A stretch of DNA of 32,157 nucleotides from JBCBTD01 sp039818825 (GCA_039818825.1 JBCBTD010000047.1:1-32157); one strand, 5' to 3'; numbered from the stretch's first letter, positions 14,564 to 24,124 are shown. The notes: generated from the letters alone by a model not told the origin. Numbers and translations: made by a program.

Positions 14564-16369
14564 ATGACCGATCCCGGGTTCAGCGAAGAGCAGAAAGAGT
14601 ACCTGCAGGGCTTCGTGAGCGGCGCCAGTGCGGCGCGCGTGGCCCTCGGCATGCCGCCCCTTCAACCTCTGGCGGGCGCCGGCACCACGGCACCCGGTGT
14701 TGAGGAAGCGCTGCCGAGCGGGCCGGAGCGGCTGCACGTCGAAGCGCAAAACCGCTTTCTCGGCGCCGGTGGCAAGCTCTCGGCCGAGGAGAAGGCGAAG
14801 CGCGAGAAGCCGCCCTTTACGATCTGGGACGAAATCCGAGCCAATGCCGAAGCCGGGCGCTTTCCCAAGGGCACCGACGTCTTTCTCTACAAGTTCTACG
14901 GCCTCTTCTACGTGGGCCCTACGCAGGAAGGCTTCATGTCGCGCCTCCGGCTGCCCAACGGCGTGCTCAAGGCGCACCAGATGGCGGGTCTGGCCGAACT
15001 GGCCGAGCGCCATGGCGGCGGCTACGCCCATGTCACCACGCGCGCGAGCCTGCAGATCCGCGAGATCGGCGCGCACGACCCGGTGCGCTACCTCGAAGGC
15101 CTGTTCGAGCTCGGCATCACCTCGCGCGGCGCCGGCGCTGACAACATCCGCAACATCACGGGCTCACCCACCGCCGGCATCGACCCGCAGGAGTTGATCG
15201 ACACGCGGCCGCTCGCCCGCCAGATCCAGGTCTTCATCCTCAACAAGCCCGAGTTCTTCGGCCTGCCACGCAAGTTCAACATCGCCTTCGACGGCGGCGG
15301 CCGGGTCGGCGTGCTCGAGGAAACCAACGACATCGGCTTCACGGCGTGTCGGGTCGACGACGGCCAAGCGGTCCCGCCCGGCGTCTACTTCCGCCTGGCG
15401 CTCGGCGGGATCACGGGCCACCAGGACCTCGCCCGCGACGTGGGCGCCCTGGTCCGGCCCGAAGAATGCGTGCCCGTCTGCGCCGCCATCCTCCGCGTCT
15501 TTCTCGACCATGGCGATCGTACCGACCGCAAGCGCGCGCGGATGAAGTACATCCTCGACGAGTGGGGCTTCGACCGCTTCATGGAAGAGGTCGAGAGCGT
15601 CCTCGGCTACAACCTGCCGCGGGTGCCACTCGACGTCGTCAGCGCGCGCGAACCGATCGACCGCATGGGCCATGTGGGCGTGCACCCAGAGCGCCGGGAC
15701 GGCCGCGTCTATGTCGGCGTGCCGCTGCTCGTCGGCCGACTGTCGACGGCGCAAATGGCGCTCTTGGCCGAGCTTGCGCGCACCTACGGCGACGGCGAAC
15801 TGCGGTTGACCGTCTGGCAGAACGTCATCCTATCGGGCATCGCCGTCGACGATCTCGACATCGTCAAGGCGCGGCTCGTCGAAGGTGGGCTGCACTGGTC
15901 GGCGAGCCACCTGGCCGCCGGGCTCGTCGCTTGCACGGGCGCGTTCGGCTGCAAGTTCGGCCTCGCCCACACGAAGGAGACGGCGGGCGCGATCCACGAG
16001 GCGCTCGACGGCGAGATCGCGCTCGACCAGCCGGTCAACATCCACCTCACCGGCTGCCCGAACTCCTGCGCCCAGCACTACATCGGCGATCTGGGTCTTC
16101 TGGGCACCAAGATCGCCGATGAAGCCGATGAGGACGCGCCCGAGGTCGAGGGCTTCAAGATCATCGTCGGCGGCGGCTGGGGCGAGCACGCCCGCATCGG
16201 CCGCGATCTCGATCTCGCGGTGCCGAGCGACGAGGTGCCCGACTTCGTCCGCCGTGTGTTCGCCGTGTTTCATGCCGAGCGTGACGGCAGTGAGAGCTTT
16301 CTCGACTTCACGGCGCGGCAAGAGGTGGCCGCGCTGCGCGACCTCTTCTCACGAGGAGCGGGCTCATGA
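14564..16369 (+). CDS. nirA: Siroheme/4Fe-4S assimilatory nitrite reductase
   Basis: The enzyme reduces nitrite to ammonium with six electrons at a siroheme-4Fe-4S centre. The 601 residues are typical for single-chain NirA/CysI-type hemoproteins, with two repeated ferredoxin-like/siroheme halves (TTRASLQIRE near 165; LTVWQNVILSG near 420). The cluster ligands are C457, C463, C498 and C502 (CTGAFGC and CPNSC). The N-terminus FSEEQKEYLQGFVSGASAARV resembles that of the next gene's product. I chose the ATG at 14564, after GAGGGG and 11 nt from the preceding stop; a longer open frame starts at 14453 but overlaps the upstream gene. Sulfite reductase activity cannot be excluded from sequence, but the nitrate operon context favours nitrite. 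Confidence 0.88.
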   Translation: MTDPGFSEEQKEYLQGFVSGASAARVALGMPPLQPLAGAGTTAPGVEEALPSGPERLHVEAQNRFLGAGGKLSAEEKAKREKPPFTIWDEIRANAEAGRFPKGTDVFLYKFYGLFYVGPTQEGFMSRLRLPNGVLKAHQMAGLAELAERHGGGYAHVTTRASLQIREIGAHDPVRYLEGLFELGITSRGAGADNIRNITGSPTAGIDPQELIDTRPLARQIQVFILNKPEFFGLPRKFNIAFDGGGRVGVLEETNDIGFTACRVDDGQAVPPGVYFRLALGGITGHQDLARDVGALVRPEECVPVCAAILRVFLDHGDRTDRKRARMKYILDEWGFDRFMEEVESVLGYNLPRVPLDVVSAREPIDRMGHVGVHPERRDGRVYVGVPLLVGRLSTAQMALLAELARTYGDGELRLTVWQNVILSGIAVDDLDIVKARLVEGGLHWSASHLAAGLVACTGAFGCKFGLAHTKETAGAIHEALDGEIALDQPVNIHLTGCPNSCAQHYIGDLGLLGTKIADEADEDAPEVEGFKIIVGGGWGEHARIGRDLDLAVPSDEVPDFVRRVFAVFHAERDGSESFLDFTARQEVAALRDLFSRGAGS

Positions 16370-17892
16370 ACGCGCATTTGCCGCCACCACTGATCCCGGA
16401 AAACGCGCCATTCTCGCCGGCGCAGCGGGCCTGGCTCAATGGCTTTTTCGCCGGTCTCTTGAGCAGCGACGGTCAGGCTGCGAGTGCGGCGGGCCTGGCG
16501 ACACCGGTCGGCCCCGGACACGCGGCACCCGTCGAGGACGACGGCGACTATCCCTGGCACGACCCGGCGATCGAGCTCGACGAGCGTTTGGAGCTCGCCG
16601 ACGGCCGCGCCTTCGACCTCAAGCTCATGGCCGCCATGGGCCAGCTCGACTGCGGCCAGTGCGGCTACGACTGCCGCGACTACGCTCGCAAGATCGCCGA
16701 CGGCAGCGAAGGCCAGCTCAATCTCTGCGTGCCGGGTGGCCGGTCGACCCAACGGGCACTCAAGCGTCTCTTGGCGGAGACCGGCGACGTCGCGCCGGCT
16801 GTCGAGCCCCCCGCAGCTCCCACGAGCGGCAGACCCGAAGCCGTGTTGGCGAGCTTCAAGGCCGCCGACCGACTGACGGCGGCGAGCAGCGACAAGGACG
16901 TGCGCCACGTCGTCATCGACCTCGCCGGGACGGATCTCGACTACGTTCCCGGCGACAGCCTCGGCGTGCATGCGACCAACGACCCGGCGTTGGTGGAGGC
17001 GATTGCCGCGCGGCTCGATGGCTTGAGCGAGGTCGAAGCCCTCACCCAGGAGCGCGATCTGCGCACCGTGACCGAGCCACTGCTCCGCCTCATGGCCGAC
17101 CACGCCGGGCTGGCCGAGGCGGCAACGCTCAAGGCGTTGGCAGACGCGGACGACGACAGCTTGGACGAGGATGACGTGCTCGACGTGCTGGAGCGCTTTC
17201 CCTCGGCCCGCCCGCCGGCGCGTTCCTTCGTCGACACCCTCGATGCGCTGCAGCCGCGCCTTTACTCGATCAGCTCGTCGCCGCGCCGGCACGGGCGCGA
17301 AGTGCACCTGACGATCGCGGTCACCCGCACCGACAAGGACGCGCGCCTGCGGAACGGCGTCGCCTCGACGTTCTTCGCCGAGCGCATCGCGCCCGGCACG
17401 CCGATCCGTGTCTACCGCCAAGCGGCTCACGACTTTGCGCTGCCTGAAAGCGGCGCGACGCCCATCGTCATGGTCGGTCCCGGCACCGGCATCGCCCCCT
17501 TTCGCGCCTTCTTGGAAGAGCGGGCGGAGACGGGAGCGTCGGGTCCCGCCTGGCTCTTCTTCGGCAATCCCCATGAGGCGACGGACTATCTCTACCGCGA
17601 CGAACTCGAAGCCTTTCGAGAGGCCGGCACGCTGACCCGCCTCGACGTCGCGTTCTCCCGTGATCAGGCGGCCAAGGTCTACGTGCAAGACCGCATTCGC
17701 GAGGGCGGCGCCCGGCTTTGGCGCTGGTTGCAAGAGCGCGCGCACGTCTACGTCTGCGGCGATGCCAAGCGCATGGCCAAGGACGTCGACGATGCGCTTG
17801 CCGACGTCGCCGCGACGCACGGTGGCGAGGATGGTCGGGCCTTCTTGAAGAGCCTCGCCGCCGCCGGCCGCTATCAGCGGGACGTCTACTGA
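16366..17892 (+). CDS. NADPH-dependent CysJ-like flavoprotein with N-terminal 4Fe-4S domain
   Basis: This is a probable electron donor for the nitrite (or nitrate) reductase. Its 508 residues contain a short N-terminal helix (FSPAQRAWLNGFFAGLL, 16-32), a small 4Fe-4S domain with C96, C99, C103 and C121 (LDCGQCGYDCRDYARKIADG, RnfB-like), an FAD domain with RLYSISSSP near 298 and an NADPH domain with MVGPGTGIAPFRAFLEER (about 367-384) and YVCGDAKRMAKDV near 460. It ends YQRDVY, as CysJ and cytochrome P450 reductases do. The flavodoxin domain of CysJ is missing; the iron-sulfur domain seems to replace the FMN step. The ATG overlaps the nirA stop by 4 nt, and its own stop overlaps nasA, so the three are tightly coupled. 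Confidence 0.85.
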   Translation: MNAHLPPPLIPENAPFSPAQRAWLNGFFAGLLSSDGQAASAAGLATPVGPGHAAPVEDDGDYPWHDPAIELDERLELADGRAFDLKLMAAMGQLDCGQCGYDCRDYARKIADGSEGQLNLCVPGGRSTQRALKRLLAETGDVAPAVEPPAAPTSGRPEAVLASFKAADRLTAASSDKDVRHVVIDLAGTDLDYVPGDSLGVHATNDPALVEAIAARLDGLSEVEALTQERDLRTVTEPLLRLMADHAGLAEAATLKALADADDDSLDEDDVLDVLERFPSARPPARSFVDTLDALQPRLYSISSSPRRHGREVHLTIAVTRTDKDARLRNGVASTFFAERIAPGTPIRVYRQAAHDFALPESGATPIVMVGPGTGIAPFRAFLEERAETGASGPAWLFFGNPHEATDYLYRDELEAFREAGTLTRLDVAFSRDQAAKVYVQDRIREGGARLWRWLQERAHVYVCGDAKRMAKDVDDALADVAATHGGEDGRAFLKSLAAAGRYQRDVY

Positions 17893-20489
17893 TGGCCGTG
17901 CGCACGACCTGTCCCTATTGCGGCGTCGGCTGCGGCGTCCTCGCCAGCCGCCAGCCTGACGGCAGCGTCCAGGTCAAAGGCGACCCCGACCACCCGGCGA
18001 ACTACGGCCGGCTCTGCTCCAAGGGTGCAGCGCTCGGCGAGACCACGGGCCTCGACGGCCGGCTGCTCACGCCCATGGTCGACGGCGTGGCGACCGGCTG
18101 GGACGCGGCCCTGGATCACGTGGCGCGGGGCTTTGCCGCGGCGATCGACGAGCACGGGCCCGCGAGCGTCGCCTTCTACGTCTCGGGCCAGCTCCTGACC
18201 GAGGACTACTACGTCGCCAACAAGCTCATGAAGGGCTTCATCGGCGCCGCCAACATCGACACCAACTCCAGGCTCTGCATGGCCTCGGCCGTGGCCGCCC
18301 ACAAACGCGCTTTCGGCACCGACACCGTGCCTTGCGACTACACCGACCTCGAAACCGCCGACCTCGTCGTGCTGGCCGGCTCCAACCTCGCCTGGTGCCA
18401 CCCCGTCATCTGGCAACGCTTGGAAGCCGCGCGGCGGCGACGACCCGAGATGCGGGTCGTGGTGATCGACCCGCGGCGCACGGCCACGGCCGAGCTGGCC
18501 GACCTCCACCTCCCGATCGCCCCCGGCATGGACGGGCTCCTGTTTGCGGGCCTGCTCGCCGAGCTGGATCGGCGCGGCGTGCGCGACGATGCCTTCGTGG
18601 CCGACCATGTCGACGACATGGCGGCGGCGCTCGAAGCCGCCCACGAAGTCGCGCCGAACGTCGCGAGCGTCGCCCGCGGCTGTAGCCTTGAGCTCGCGGA
18701 CGTCACGACGCTCGCCGATTGGTACGCCCGCCACGACCGCACGGTCACGCTCTGGTCGCAGGGGCTCAACCAGTCGACCAGCGGCACCGACAAGGGCAAC
18801 GCCGTCATCAACGTGCATCTCCTGACCGGTCGCATCGGCCGGCCCGGCATGGGCCCCTTCTCGATCACGGGCCAGCCCAACGCCATGGGCGGCCGCGAGG
18901 TCGGCGGGCTCGCCACCCAGCTCGCCGCGCACGTCGACTTCGACGATGCGGCCCGCACCGAGATCGTGCGCCGCTTCTGGCGCGCGCCGCGGCTCGCGAC
19001 CACGCCGGGCCTCAAGGCCGTCGATCTCTTCGACGCGGTCGACCGGGGGCAGATCAAGGCGTTGTGGATCATGGCGACCAACCCGGCGGCGTCGCTGCCG
19101 GCGGCAGATCGGGTCCGCGACGCCATCCGCAAGTGCCCGCTGGTGGTCGTCAGCGACAACGAGCGGCGCACCGACACGACCGAGCTCGCGCACGTGCTCC
19201 TACCGGCTGCGGCCTGGGGCGAGAAGGACGGCACGGTCACCAACAGCGAGCGCACCGTCTCCCGCCAGCGGGGGTTCTTGCCGGTGCCTGGCGCCGCGCG
19301 GCCGGACTGGTGGATCGTCAAGGAAGTCGCGCACCGGCTCGGCCACGGCGCCGACTTCGCCTACGACGCGACGGCCCGGATCTTCGCCGAGCACGCGGCC
19401 CTCGCCCGCGCCGTCGGCCGCGACCTCGACTTCGGCGGCGCCGACGTCGACTACGACGCGCTGGAGCCGACGGCGTGGCCGTTCGAGGCCAAGGCGCGGC
19501 TCTTTGCGGACGGGCGTTTTTTCACCGCCGACGAGCGCGCCTGCGCGGTGCCGGTGAGGCCCCGCCCGCCCGCGCAAGCCACGTCCGCAGCCCAGCCGCT
19601 GGTCATGCTGACGGGCCGCTACCGCGACGCGTGGCACACACAAACCCGGACTGGCCGCGCGCCAAGCCTCACCGGCCATCGCCCAGAGGCACGCTTGGAG
19701 CTGCACCCGAGCGATGCGGTGCAGGCCGGTGTCGGCACAGGCGACCTCGTTCGAGCGACCACGCCCTGGGGTGCGGCCGTGCTCCGCGCCGAGGTCACGG
19801 ATCGCGTCGCTGCGGGCACGTGCTTCGCGCCGATGCACTGGACCGCGCAGCAGAGCTCGGCGGGGCGCATCGACGCGCTCGTGGCGCCTCATGTCGACCC
19901 GGTCTCGGGCCAGCCCGAGAGCAAAGCCCAGCCCGTGGCCATCACGCGCATGGCGGCGGGGGCGGAGTGCTTCTTCGTCAGCACCGAACGTCACGAGCCC
20001 CCGGCGGACGCGCTCTACTGGTCACGGCGGCGCGTGGCGGGCGGCTGGTTGGTCGAGCTGGCGCTTGCCGAAGATGCCGCCGAGCCAGTGGATCTCGCCC
20101 GCTCCATGCTCGACGGCGCCAACATCGAGTGGCTCGAGTACAGCGACCCGGTCCATCGCCGCTACCGCGCCGTCGCCCGTCAGAGCGGCGCCCCGGTCTT
20201 CGCGCTGTTCGTCAACGAGGCGTTGCCTCGGGACTGGCTCGCAGGAGCGTTCGGCACGGGCGGAATAGGCGCGCGCGAGCTGTTGGCGGCGGTGGCCGCA
20301 GGCGTCGGCGATGGGCCCTTGGTCTGCGCCTGCTTCGGCGTTGGCGAGGCGCGGGTGCAGGCGGCGATCGCGGCCGGTGCCCGTTCGGTCGACGCCCTCG
20401 GTGCCGCGCTCAAGGCGGGGACCAACTGCGGTTCGTGCCGCCCGGAACTCCAGGCGCTCTTGCGCGACCATATCGAGGAGGCCGCCTGA
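17892..20489 (+). CDS. nasA: Assimilatory nitrate reductase, catalytic molybdopterin subunit
   Basis: NasA reduces nitrate to nitrite in the cytoplasm at a bis-MGD molybdenum site. The 865 residues begin with the 4Fe-4S cluster motif C7-x2-C10-x3-C14...C42 (TCPYCGVGCGVL; GRLCSKG). The probable molybdenum ligand is C129 in NSRLCMASAVAAHKRAFG. Molybdopterin-binding motifs include VVIDPRRT, GQPNAMGGREVGG and MATNPAAS, and a molydopterin dinucleotide-binding domain lies around 600-720 (GRYRDAWHTQTRTG). The C-terminus carries a BFD-like 2Fe-2S domain (LVCACFGVGEARV and GTNCGSCRPEL, about 810-860), the expected entry for electrons from a NirB-like FAD subunit. The ATG shares bases with the preceding TGA (TGATG). 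A frame 174 nt longer with a TTG start is rejected. Confidence 0.94.
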   Translation: MAVRTTCPYCGVGCGVLASRQPDGSVQVKGDPDHPANYGRLCSKGAALGETTGLDGRLLTPMVDGVATGWDAALDHVARGFAAAIDEHGPASVAFYVSGQLLTEDYYVANKLMKGFIGAANIDTNSRLCMASAVAAHKRAFGTDTVPCDYTDLETADLVVLAGSNLAWCHPVIWQRLEAARRRRPEMRVVVIDPRRTATAELADLHLPIAPGMDGLLFAGLLAELDRRGVRDDAFVADHVDDMAAALEAAHEVAPNVASVARGCSLELADVTTLADWYARHDRTVTLWSQGLNQSTSGTDKGNAVINVHLLTGRIGRPGMGPFSITGQPNAMGGREVGGLATQLAAHVDFDDAARTEIVRRFWRAPRLATTPGLKAVDLFDAVDRGQIKALWIMATNPAASLPAADRVRDAIRKCPLVVVSDNERRTDTTELAHVLLPAAAWGEKDGTVTNSERTVSRQRGFLPVPGAARPDWWIVKEVAHRLGHGADFAYDATARIFAEHAALARAVGRDLDFGGADVDYDALEPTAWPFEAKARLFADGRFFTADERACAVPVRPRPPAQATSAAQPLVMLTGRYRDAWHTQTRTGRAPSLTGHRPEARLELHPSDAVQAGVGTGDLVRATTPWGAAVLRAEVTDRVAAGTCFAPMHWTAQQSSAGRIDALVAPHVDPVSGQPESKAQPVAITRMAAGAECFFVSTERHEPPADALYWSRRRVAGGWLVELALAEDAAEPVDLARSMLDGANIEWLEYSDPVHRRYRAVARQSGAPVFALFVNEALPRDWLAGAFGTGGIGARELLAAVAAGVGDGPLVCACFGVGEARVQAAIAAGARSVDALGAALKAGTNCGSCRPELQALLRDHIEEAA

Positions 20490-21895
20490 TGCGCCACTTC
20501 CCGATCTTCTTGGACCTCCGGGGGCAGCGGGTCGCCGTTGCCGGTGGTGGCGAGACGGCGGTCGCCAAGCTGCGACTGCTCCTGAAGACCGAGGCCAAGA
20601 TCATCGTGCTCGCGGCCGACGCGTGCACCCAGATCCGGCGCTGGCACGATGAGCGCCGGCTCGTCTGGCAGGCGCGGCCGTTCGCCCATGAGGACGCGGT
20701 CTGTATCCGGTTGGTCTACGCGGCGAGCGCCGATGGCGCCGAGGACGCGCGCGTGAAGGCCCTGGCCGAGGCCGCGGGCGTGCTCGTCAACGTCGTCGAC
20801 GACCTCGAAGCCTCGGCCTTCATCACACCTGCCATCGTCGATCGCGATCCCGTGACCGTCGCCATCGGCACCGAGGGCGCCGCGCCGGTGCTCGCGCGGC
20901 GGATCAAGGCGCAGAACGAAGCGCGCTTGCCCGTCACGCTCGGCACCCTCGCAGCCCTCGCCCGCGACCGGCGCCCGGACGTCGAGGCGCTGCCACCGGG
21001 CCGCGCCCGGCGGGCGTTTTGGTCCGACTACTTCGACGATTGGGGCCCGAAAGCGCTGACGGAAGGGGGCGAGCCGGCCGTGGCGACCGCGTTCGCTGAG
21101 AAGCTGGCCGGGGCAAGGATGGAAGCGGCAACGCCGCGAACGGGCAAGGTGGTCCTGGTCGGCACCGGCCCCGGCGATCCGGAGCTCTTGACGCTCAAGG
21201 CGCGCCGCTGCCTTCATGAAGCTGACGTCGTCATCCACGACCGGCTGGTAACACCCGAGATCTTGGAGCTCGCCCGACGCGAGGCCGTCATCGTCGAGGT
21301 TGGCAAGACGCCCAGCGGCCCCGCTTGGCGCCAGGACGACATCAACGCGCTGCTTATTGGCCACGCGCGCGACGGGGCTGTCGTCGCGCGCCTCAAGGCC
21401 GGCGACCCGTTGGTCTTCGGCCGGGCGGACGAGGAGATCGAGGCGCTGGAGGCAGCGGGCATCGCCTGCGAGATCATTCCAGGCGTGACCAGTGCTGCCG
21501 CGGCCGCCGCCAGCGTCGGCCGCTCGCTCACCCGGCGCCGGCGCAACCAGGCCGTCACGCTCATGACGGCGCACGACGTCGCGGGCCTCGCCGAGCACGA
21601 CTGGCGTCACTTGACGCGGCCCGACGCTGTCGCCGCCGTCTACATGGGCGTGCGCGCCGCGCGGTTTCTGCAAGGTCGCCTTTTGCTGCACGGAGCAGCG
21701 CCGAGCAGGCCCGTAACGATCGTCGAGAACGCGAGCCGGGCGCACGAAAAACGGGTCACGACGACACTTGGGGCCCTTGCCGACGCGATCACCGCGGCGG
21801 AGATCCACGGTCCGGCCGTGATCTTCCTCGGCCTCGTACCGCGCAACGCTACGCAACGCCACGTCGAACCTGCACCACAACTCTGTTGGGCCTGA
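20489..21895 (+). CDS. cysG: Siroheme synthase CysG
   Basis: CysG makes the siroheme cofactor needed by the nitrite reductase encoded in the same operon. The 468-residue protein is the full two-part enzyme: an N-terminal precorrin-2 dehydrogenase/ferrochelatase (LRGQRVAVAGGGETAVAKLRLLL, about 10-32; then NVVDD near 110 and GTEGAAPVLARRIK near 130) and a C-terminal uroporphyrinogen-III C-methyltransferase (KVVLVGTGPGDPELLTLKA, about 218-236; RLKAGDPLVFGR near 300; IIPGVTSA near 328). The ATG overlaps the nasA stop. It is the last gene of the nas run; no clear intrinsic terminator follows. Confidence 0.93.
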   Translation: MRHFPIFLDLRGQRVAVAGGGETAVAKLRLLLKTEAKIIVLAADACTQIRRWHDERRLVWQARPFAHEDAVCIRLVYAASADGAEDARVKALAEAAGVLVNVVDDLEASAFITPAIVDRDPVTVAIGTEGAAPVLARRIKAQNEARLPVTLGTLAALARDRRPDVEALPPGRARRAFWSDYFDDWGPKALTEGGEPAVATAFAEKLAGARMEAATPRTGKVVLVGTGPGDPELLTLKARRCLHEADVVIHDRLVTPEILELARREAVIVEVGKTPSGPAWRQDDINALLIGHARDGAVVARLKAGDPLVFGRADEEIEALEAAGIACEIIPGVTSAAAAAASVGRSLTRRRRNQAVTLMTAHDVAGLAEHDWRHLTRPDAVAAVYMGVRAARFLQGRLLLHGAAPSRPVTIVENASRAHEKRVTTTLGALADAITAAEIHGPAVIFLGLVPRNATQRHVEPAPQLCWA

Positions 21896-22380
21896 CGGAC
21901 GCGACCGTCGCGCGGAGAGCGCGAACGAGAAGTCCCATTGGCCACCAGTGAGCCCGGTACCGACGGCTTCAACAGCCTGCTGGTCGTCCGCGCCGATCGC
22001 GCGCGGCCATCCGCGAGGCGGGCCGAGCAATCCGTCACGGTCATCGCGACACCGTGGTGTCAACGAGGCCCGATGACCGCTCATGGCGCCTCTCGGACGT
22101 ACGTGTGGCAAAGTCCTTGGGCCGTTCTGGGTCAGCGACCGGCTTTCGCGATCAGGGCTCCAAATGGCGGTTGATGGTTTCCTGTCCATGCGGGGCGGCG
22201 ACGACCACGAGACGCTCGTCGTCGGGCAGGCAGAATGCGAGGAGGTGGCGAGGCTGTCCACCACGTGGGCCGGCTACGGTCGTCCGGCTGGACTGCAGAT
22301 GGTAGAGCCGATGGCCGGGGGCACGACCAGCGGGCCTGAAGGCCGGGAGCTGCGTCGTTCAGTTCGAGGCTGCTGTCGGT
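21896..22380. other. Intergenic region after cysG, no gene recognised
   Basis: Several short frames are open by chance in this GC-rich stretch, but none has a ribosome site or a recognisable product. A dyad GACACC-GT-GGTGTC lies near 22048-22061. This is the junction between the core nitrate operon and accessory sequence. Confidence 0.45.
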
Positions 22381-22391
22381 CGAGTGTTCGA

Positions 22392-22457
22392 TGCTCAACG
22401 AAATTGCAGTCCGTTGAGCACGAGCTATGTTCAACGCGGACATGAATTGTTGAACAT
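22392..22457. promoter_or_regulatory. Cluster of related palindromes upstream of the nucleotidyltransferase gene
   Basis: Two dyads with the same core lie in 66 bp. TGCTCAACG (22392-22400) pairs with CGTTGAGCA (22412-22420), and ATGTTCAA (22427-22434) pairs with TTGAACAT (22450-22457). All four arms are variants of GTTGA(A/G)CA, and the last overlaps the first possible ATG of the gene. This looks like a multi-site operator, perhaps for a co-occurring regulator that is not visible here. Confidence 0.5.
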
Positions 22458-23489
22458 GACTTCCATGCGTCGCCGTTCCGCCACTGCGCACGCGGCCTAC
22501 CAGGACCTGCGCCGCGCTCTCCTCGACGATGCCGCGAGCGACCTGCGCGGCACGCCGACCCGCGTCGATCGTGGGGCCGGATCTACTGGTACGACAGCTA
22601 CCGCGTCGGTGCCGCGGTGAAGAAGCGCTACATCGGCGAGGACGGTGAGGCGCTGCGAGAACGGCTCGCTCGGCACGATGCGCTGAAGGCCGAGCGGGAG
22701 GATCGAAGGAAGCGCCGCGCCAGGCTCGTGCGGCTGTTGCGCGCCGAGGGCTTCCTCTCCCTCGACTTCGCCACGGGCAGCCTCTTGAACGCCATGGCCG
22801 GGGCGGGCGTCTTCCGCCTTGGCGGCACCGTCGTCGGTACGCACGCCTTCCGTCTCTACGAGGGCGAACTGGGCGTGCGCCTGAGCCTCGACGAGGCGGC
22901 GCAGACTGACGACATCGACGTCGTCAGCTTCGAGCGGCTGTCGTTGGCACTCGGCATCGACGAGACGGTCGAGCCGGACCTCGTCTCGGTCCTCCGGGAC
23001 TTTGCCTTCGAGCCCGTCCCGAGCCTCGAGCCCGGGCGCATCTGGCGCTGGCGCCAGACCCGCCGCGAGACCCTGGTCGAGTTCTTGACGCCGTCGTTCT
23101 CGGCCGACGAGGGCCTGCGCCAGTTGTCGGCACTCGGCATCGAGGCCCGCTCGCTCCATTACCTGGACTACCTCCTCGCCGAGCCAATCTCCGCCGCCGC
23201 CATCTACCGCAACGGTGTGCTGGTCCAGATCCCGCGGCCCGAGCGCTACGCCGTCCACAAGCTGGTCGTCGCCGACCGGCGGCTTGATGGCCCCGACGCG
23301 CTCGCCGCGCGCAAGGATCGCGAGCAAGCGGCCTTCCTGATCGAGGTTCTGGCCGAGGACCGGCCGGATGATCTCGCCGAGGCGCTCGACGACGCCCGAA
23401 GTCGCGGACCGCGCTGGCGCGAGCGGTTCGACCGGAGCCTCCGACGCCTGCCCGCCGTGGCTGGCCTGCTGGCTCGATTGCCCTCCTGA
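22456..23489 (+). pseudogene. GSU2403-family nucleotidyltransferase-fold protein, split by a frameshift
   Basis: The 3' frame (to 23489) encodes the bulk of the protein, including FRLGGTVVGTHAFRLYEGELG and the D-x-D site TDDIDVVSFERL, as in GSU2403-type nucleotidyltransferase-fold proteins. The 5' frame starts at the ATG at 22456 or 22465 and encodes the family's N-terminus TAHAAYQDLRRALLDDAASD LRGTPTRVDRG. The rest of the conserved motif, GRIYWYDSYRVGAAVKKRYIGED, continues in another frame. One added base at the GGGG run (22573-22576) would join them into a single protein of about 344 residues. It could be a real mutation, a sequencing error in the homopolymer, or slippage. Substrate is unknown; the fold is related to AbiEii-like toxins and DNA polymerase beta-type transferases. 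Confidence 0.7.
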
Positions 23490-23699
23490 TGACGCCTGAC
23501 CGTCGAGGCGGGCGACCCCCTGGGCGCGCCGTGCGACCGAAGCCGCGGACGGCAAGCCACTCGCCGCTCATCGGTATCTCACTTGCCGTCTGCCCGCTTA
23601 GCCCCGAATCTCGCCAGCAAGAGACCTACGCCTTGGGCTTTGAGGTCCGTCTTTCTGACGGCTGCTGGTGGTGAAGCGGTCGTTCGGCGGGGACACACT

Positions 23700-24029
23700 G
23701 CCGACATCGCCCTTCTTCAACAGCGCCTTGATCACGTCCGCAATGGCGAGACCGTTCTTCTCGGCGATGCGCTAAAGCAGCGCGCCGCCATCGCCGTGAC
23801 GATCCGCACGATCGTCGCCCAGGAGACCAAGGCCGATGCCCATGCTCCGTGGGACGAGGTCGCTGACACCCTGCGCGACAATCACGGGAAGCTCGGCGCG
23901 CTCATGGACGCAGGGGGCGAGGACGTCCTCACCTACCTCGACTACCCCAAGGAGCCCCTCGGCGGTCTGCCGACCGCCGCCAACTCTCCCTGGAAGCCTA
24001 GCCAGGCTCACCGATACTCCAACCCGTAA
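23700..24029 (+). pseudogene. Decayed C-terminal fragment of an IS256-family transposase
   Basis: The frame reads ALKQRAAIAVTIRTIVAQET then KADAHAPWDEVADTLRDNHG and KLGALMDAGGEDVLTYLDYPKE, which is the C-terminal core of Mutator/IS256 transposases (AQ...A...W..VAD.LR...PKL..LMD.A..DVL.YM.FPKE). After this the family has STNPLERLNKEIKRR, but here it degenerates into TAANSPWKPSQ and a stop. The N-terminal half, catalytic residues and inverted repeats are not found, and the left boundary is uncertain. It is a dead remnant that marks past insertion between the nas and puu regions. Confidence 0.65.
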
Positions 24030-24124
24030 TGCCGCCGCGGTGGCCGGCTGACCAACACTCGGACCCTCACCGAGGATTGGCGTTCCAACACCACGCAAGG
24101 GGGCATTACCCAGGCAATTGCTGC

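Noticed and set aside
18719..20488. Plus-strand frame upstream of cysG as part of a longer fused protein
   Set aside because: It is an out-of-frame reading of nasA; only the part from 20489 is CysG-like.
22048..22061. GACACC-GT-GGTGTC dyad after cysG as a regulator site
   Set aside because: It is an isolated short dyad with no gene start near it, and it fits neither NtrC spacing nor a terminator.
23640..23772. Minus-strand frame reading RIAEKNGLAIADVIKALLKKGD as a gene
   Set aside because: It vaguely resembles the start of small DNA-binding proteins, but a stop precedes it, it has no start codon or ribosome site, and it lies at the edge of the IS256 remnant. It may be a decayed fragment.
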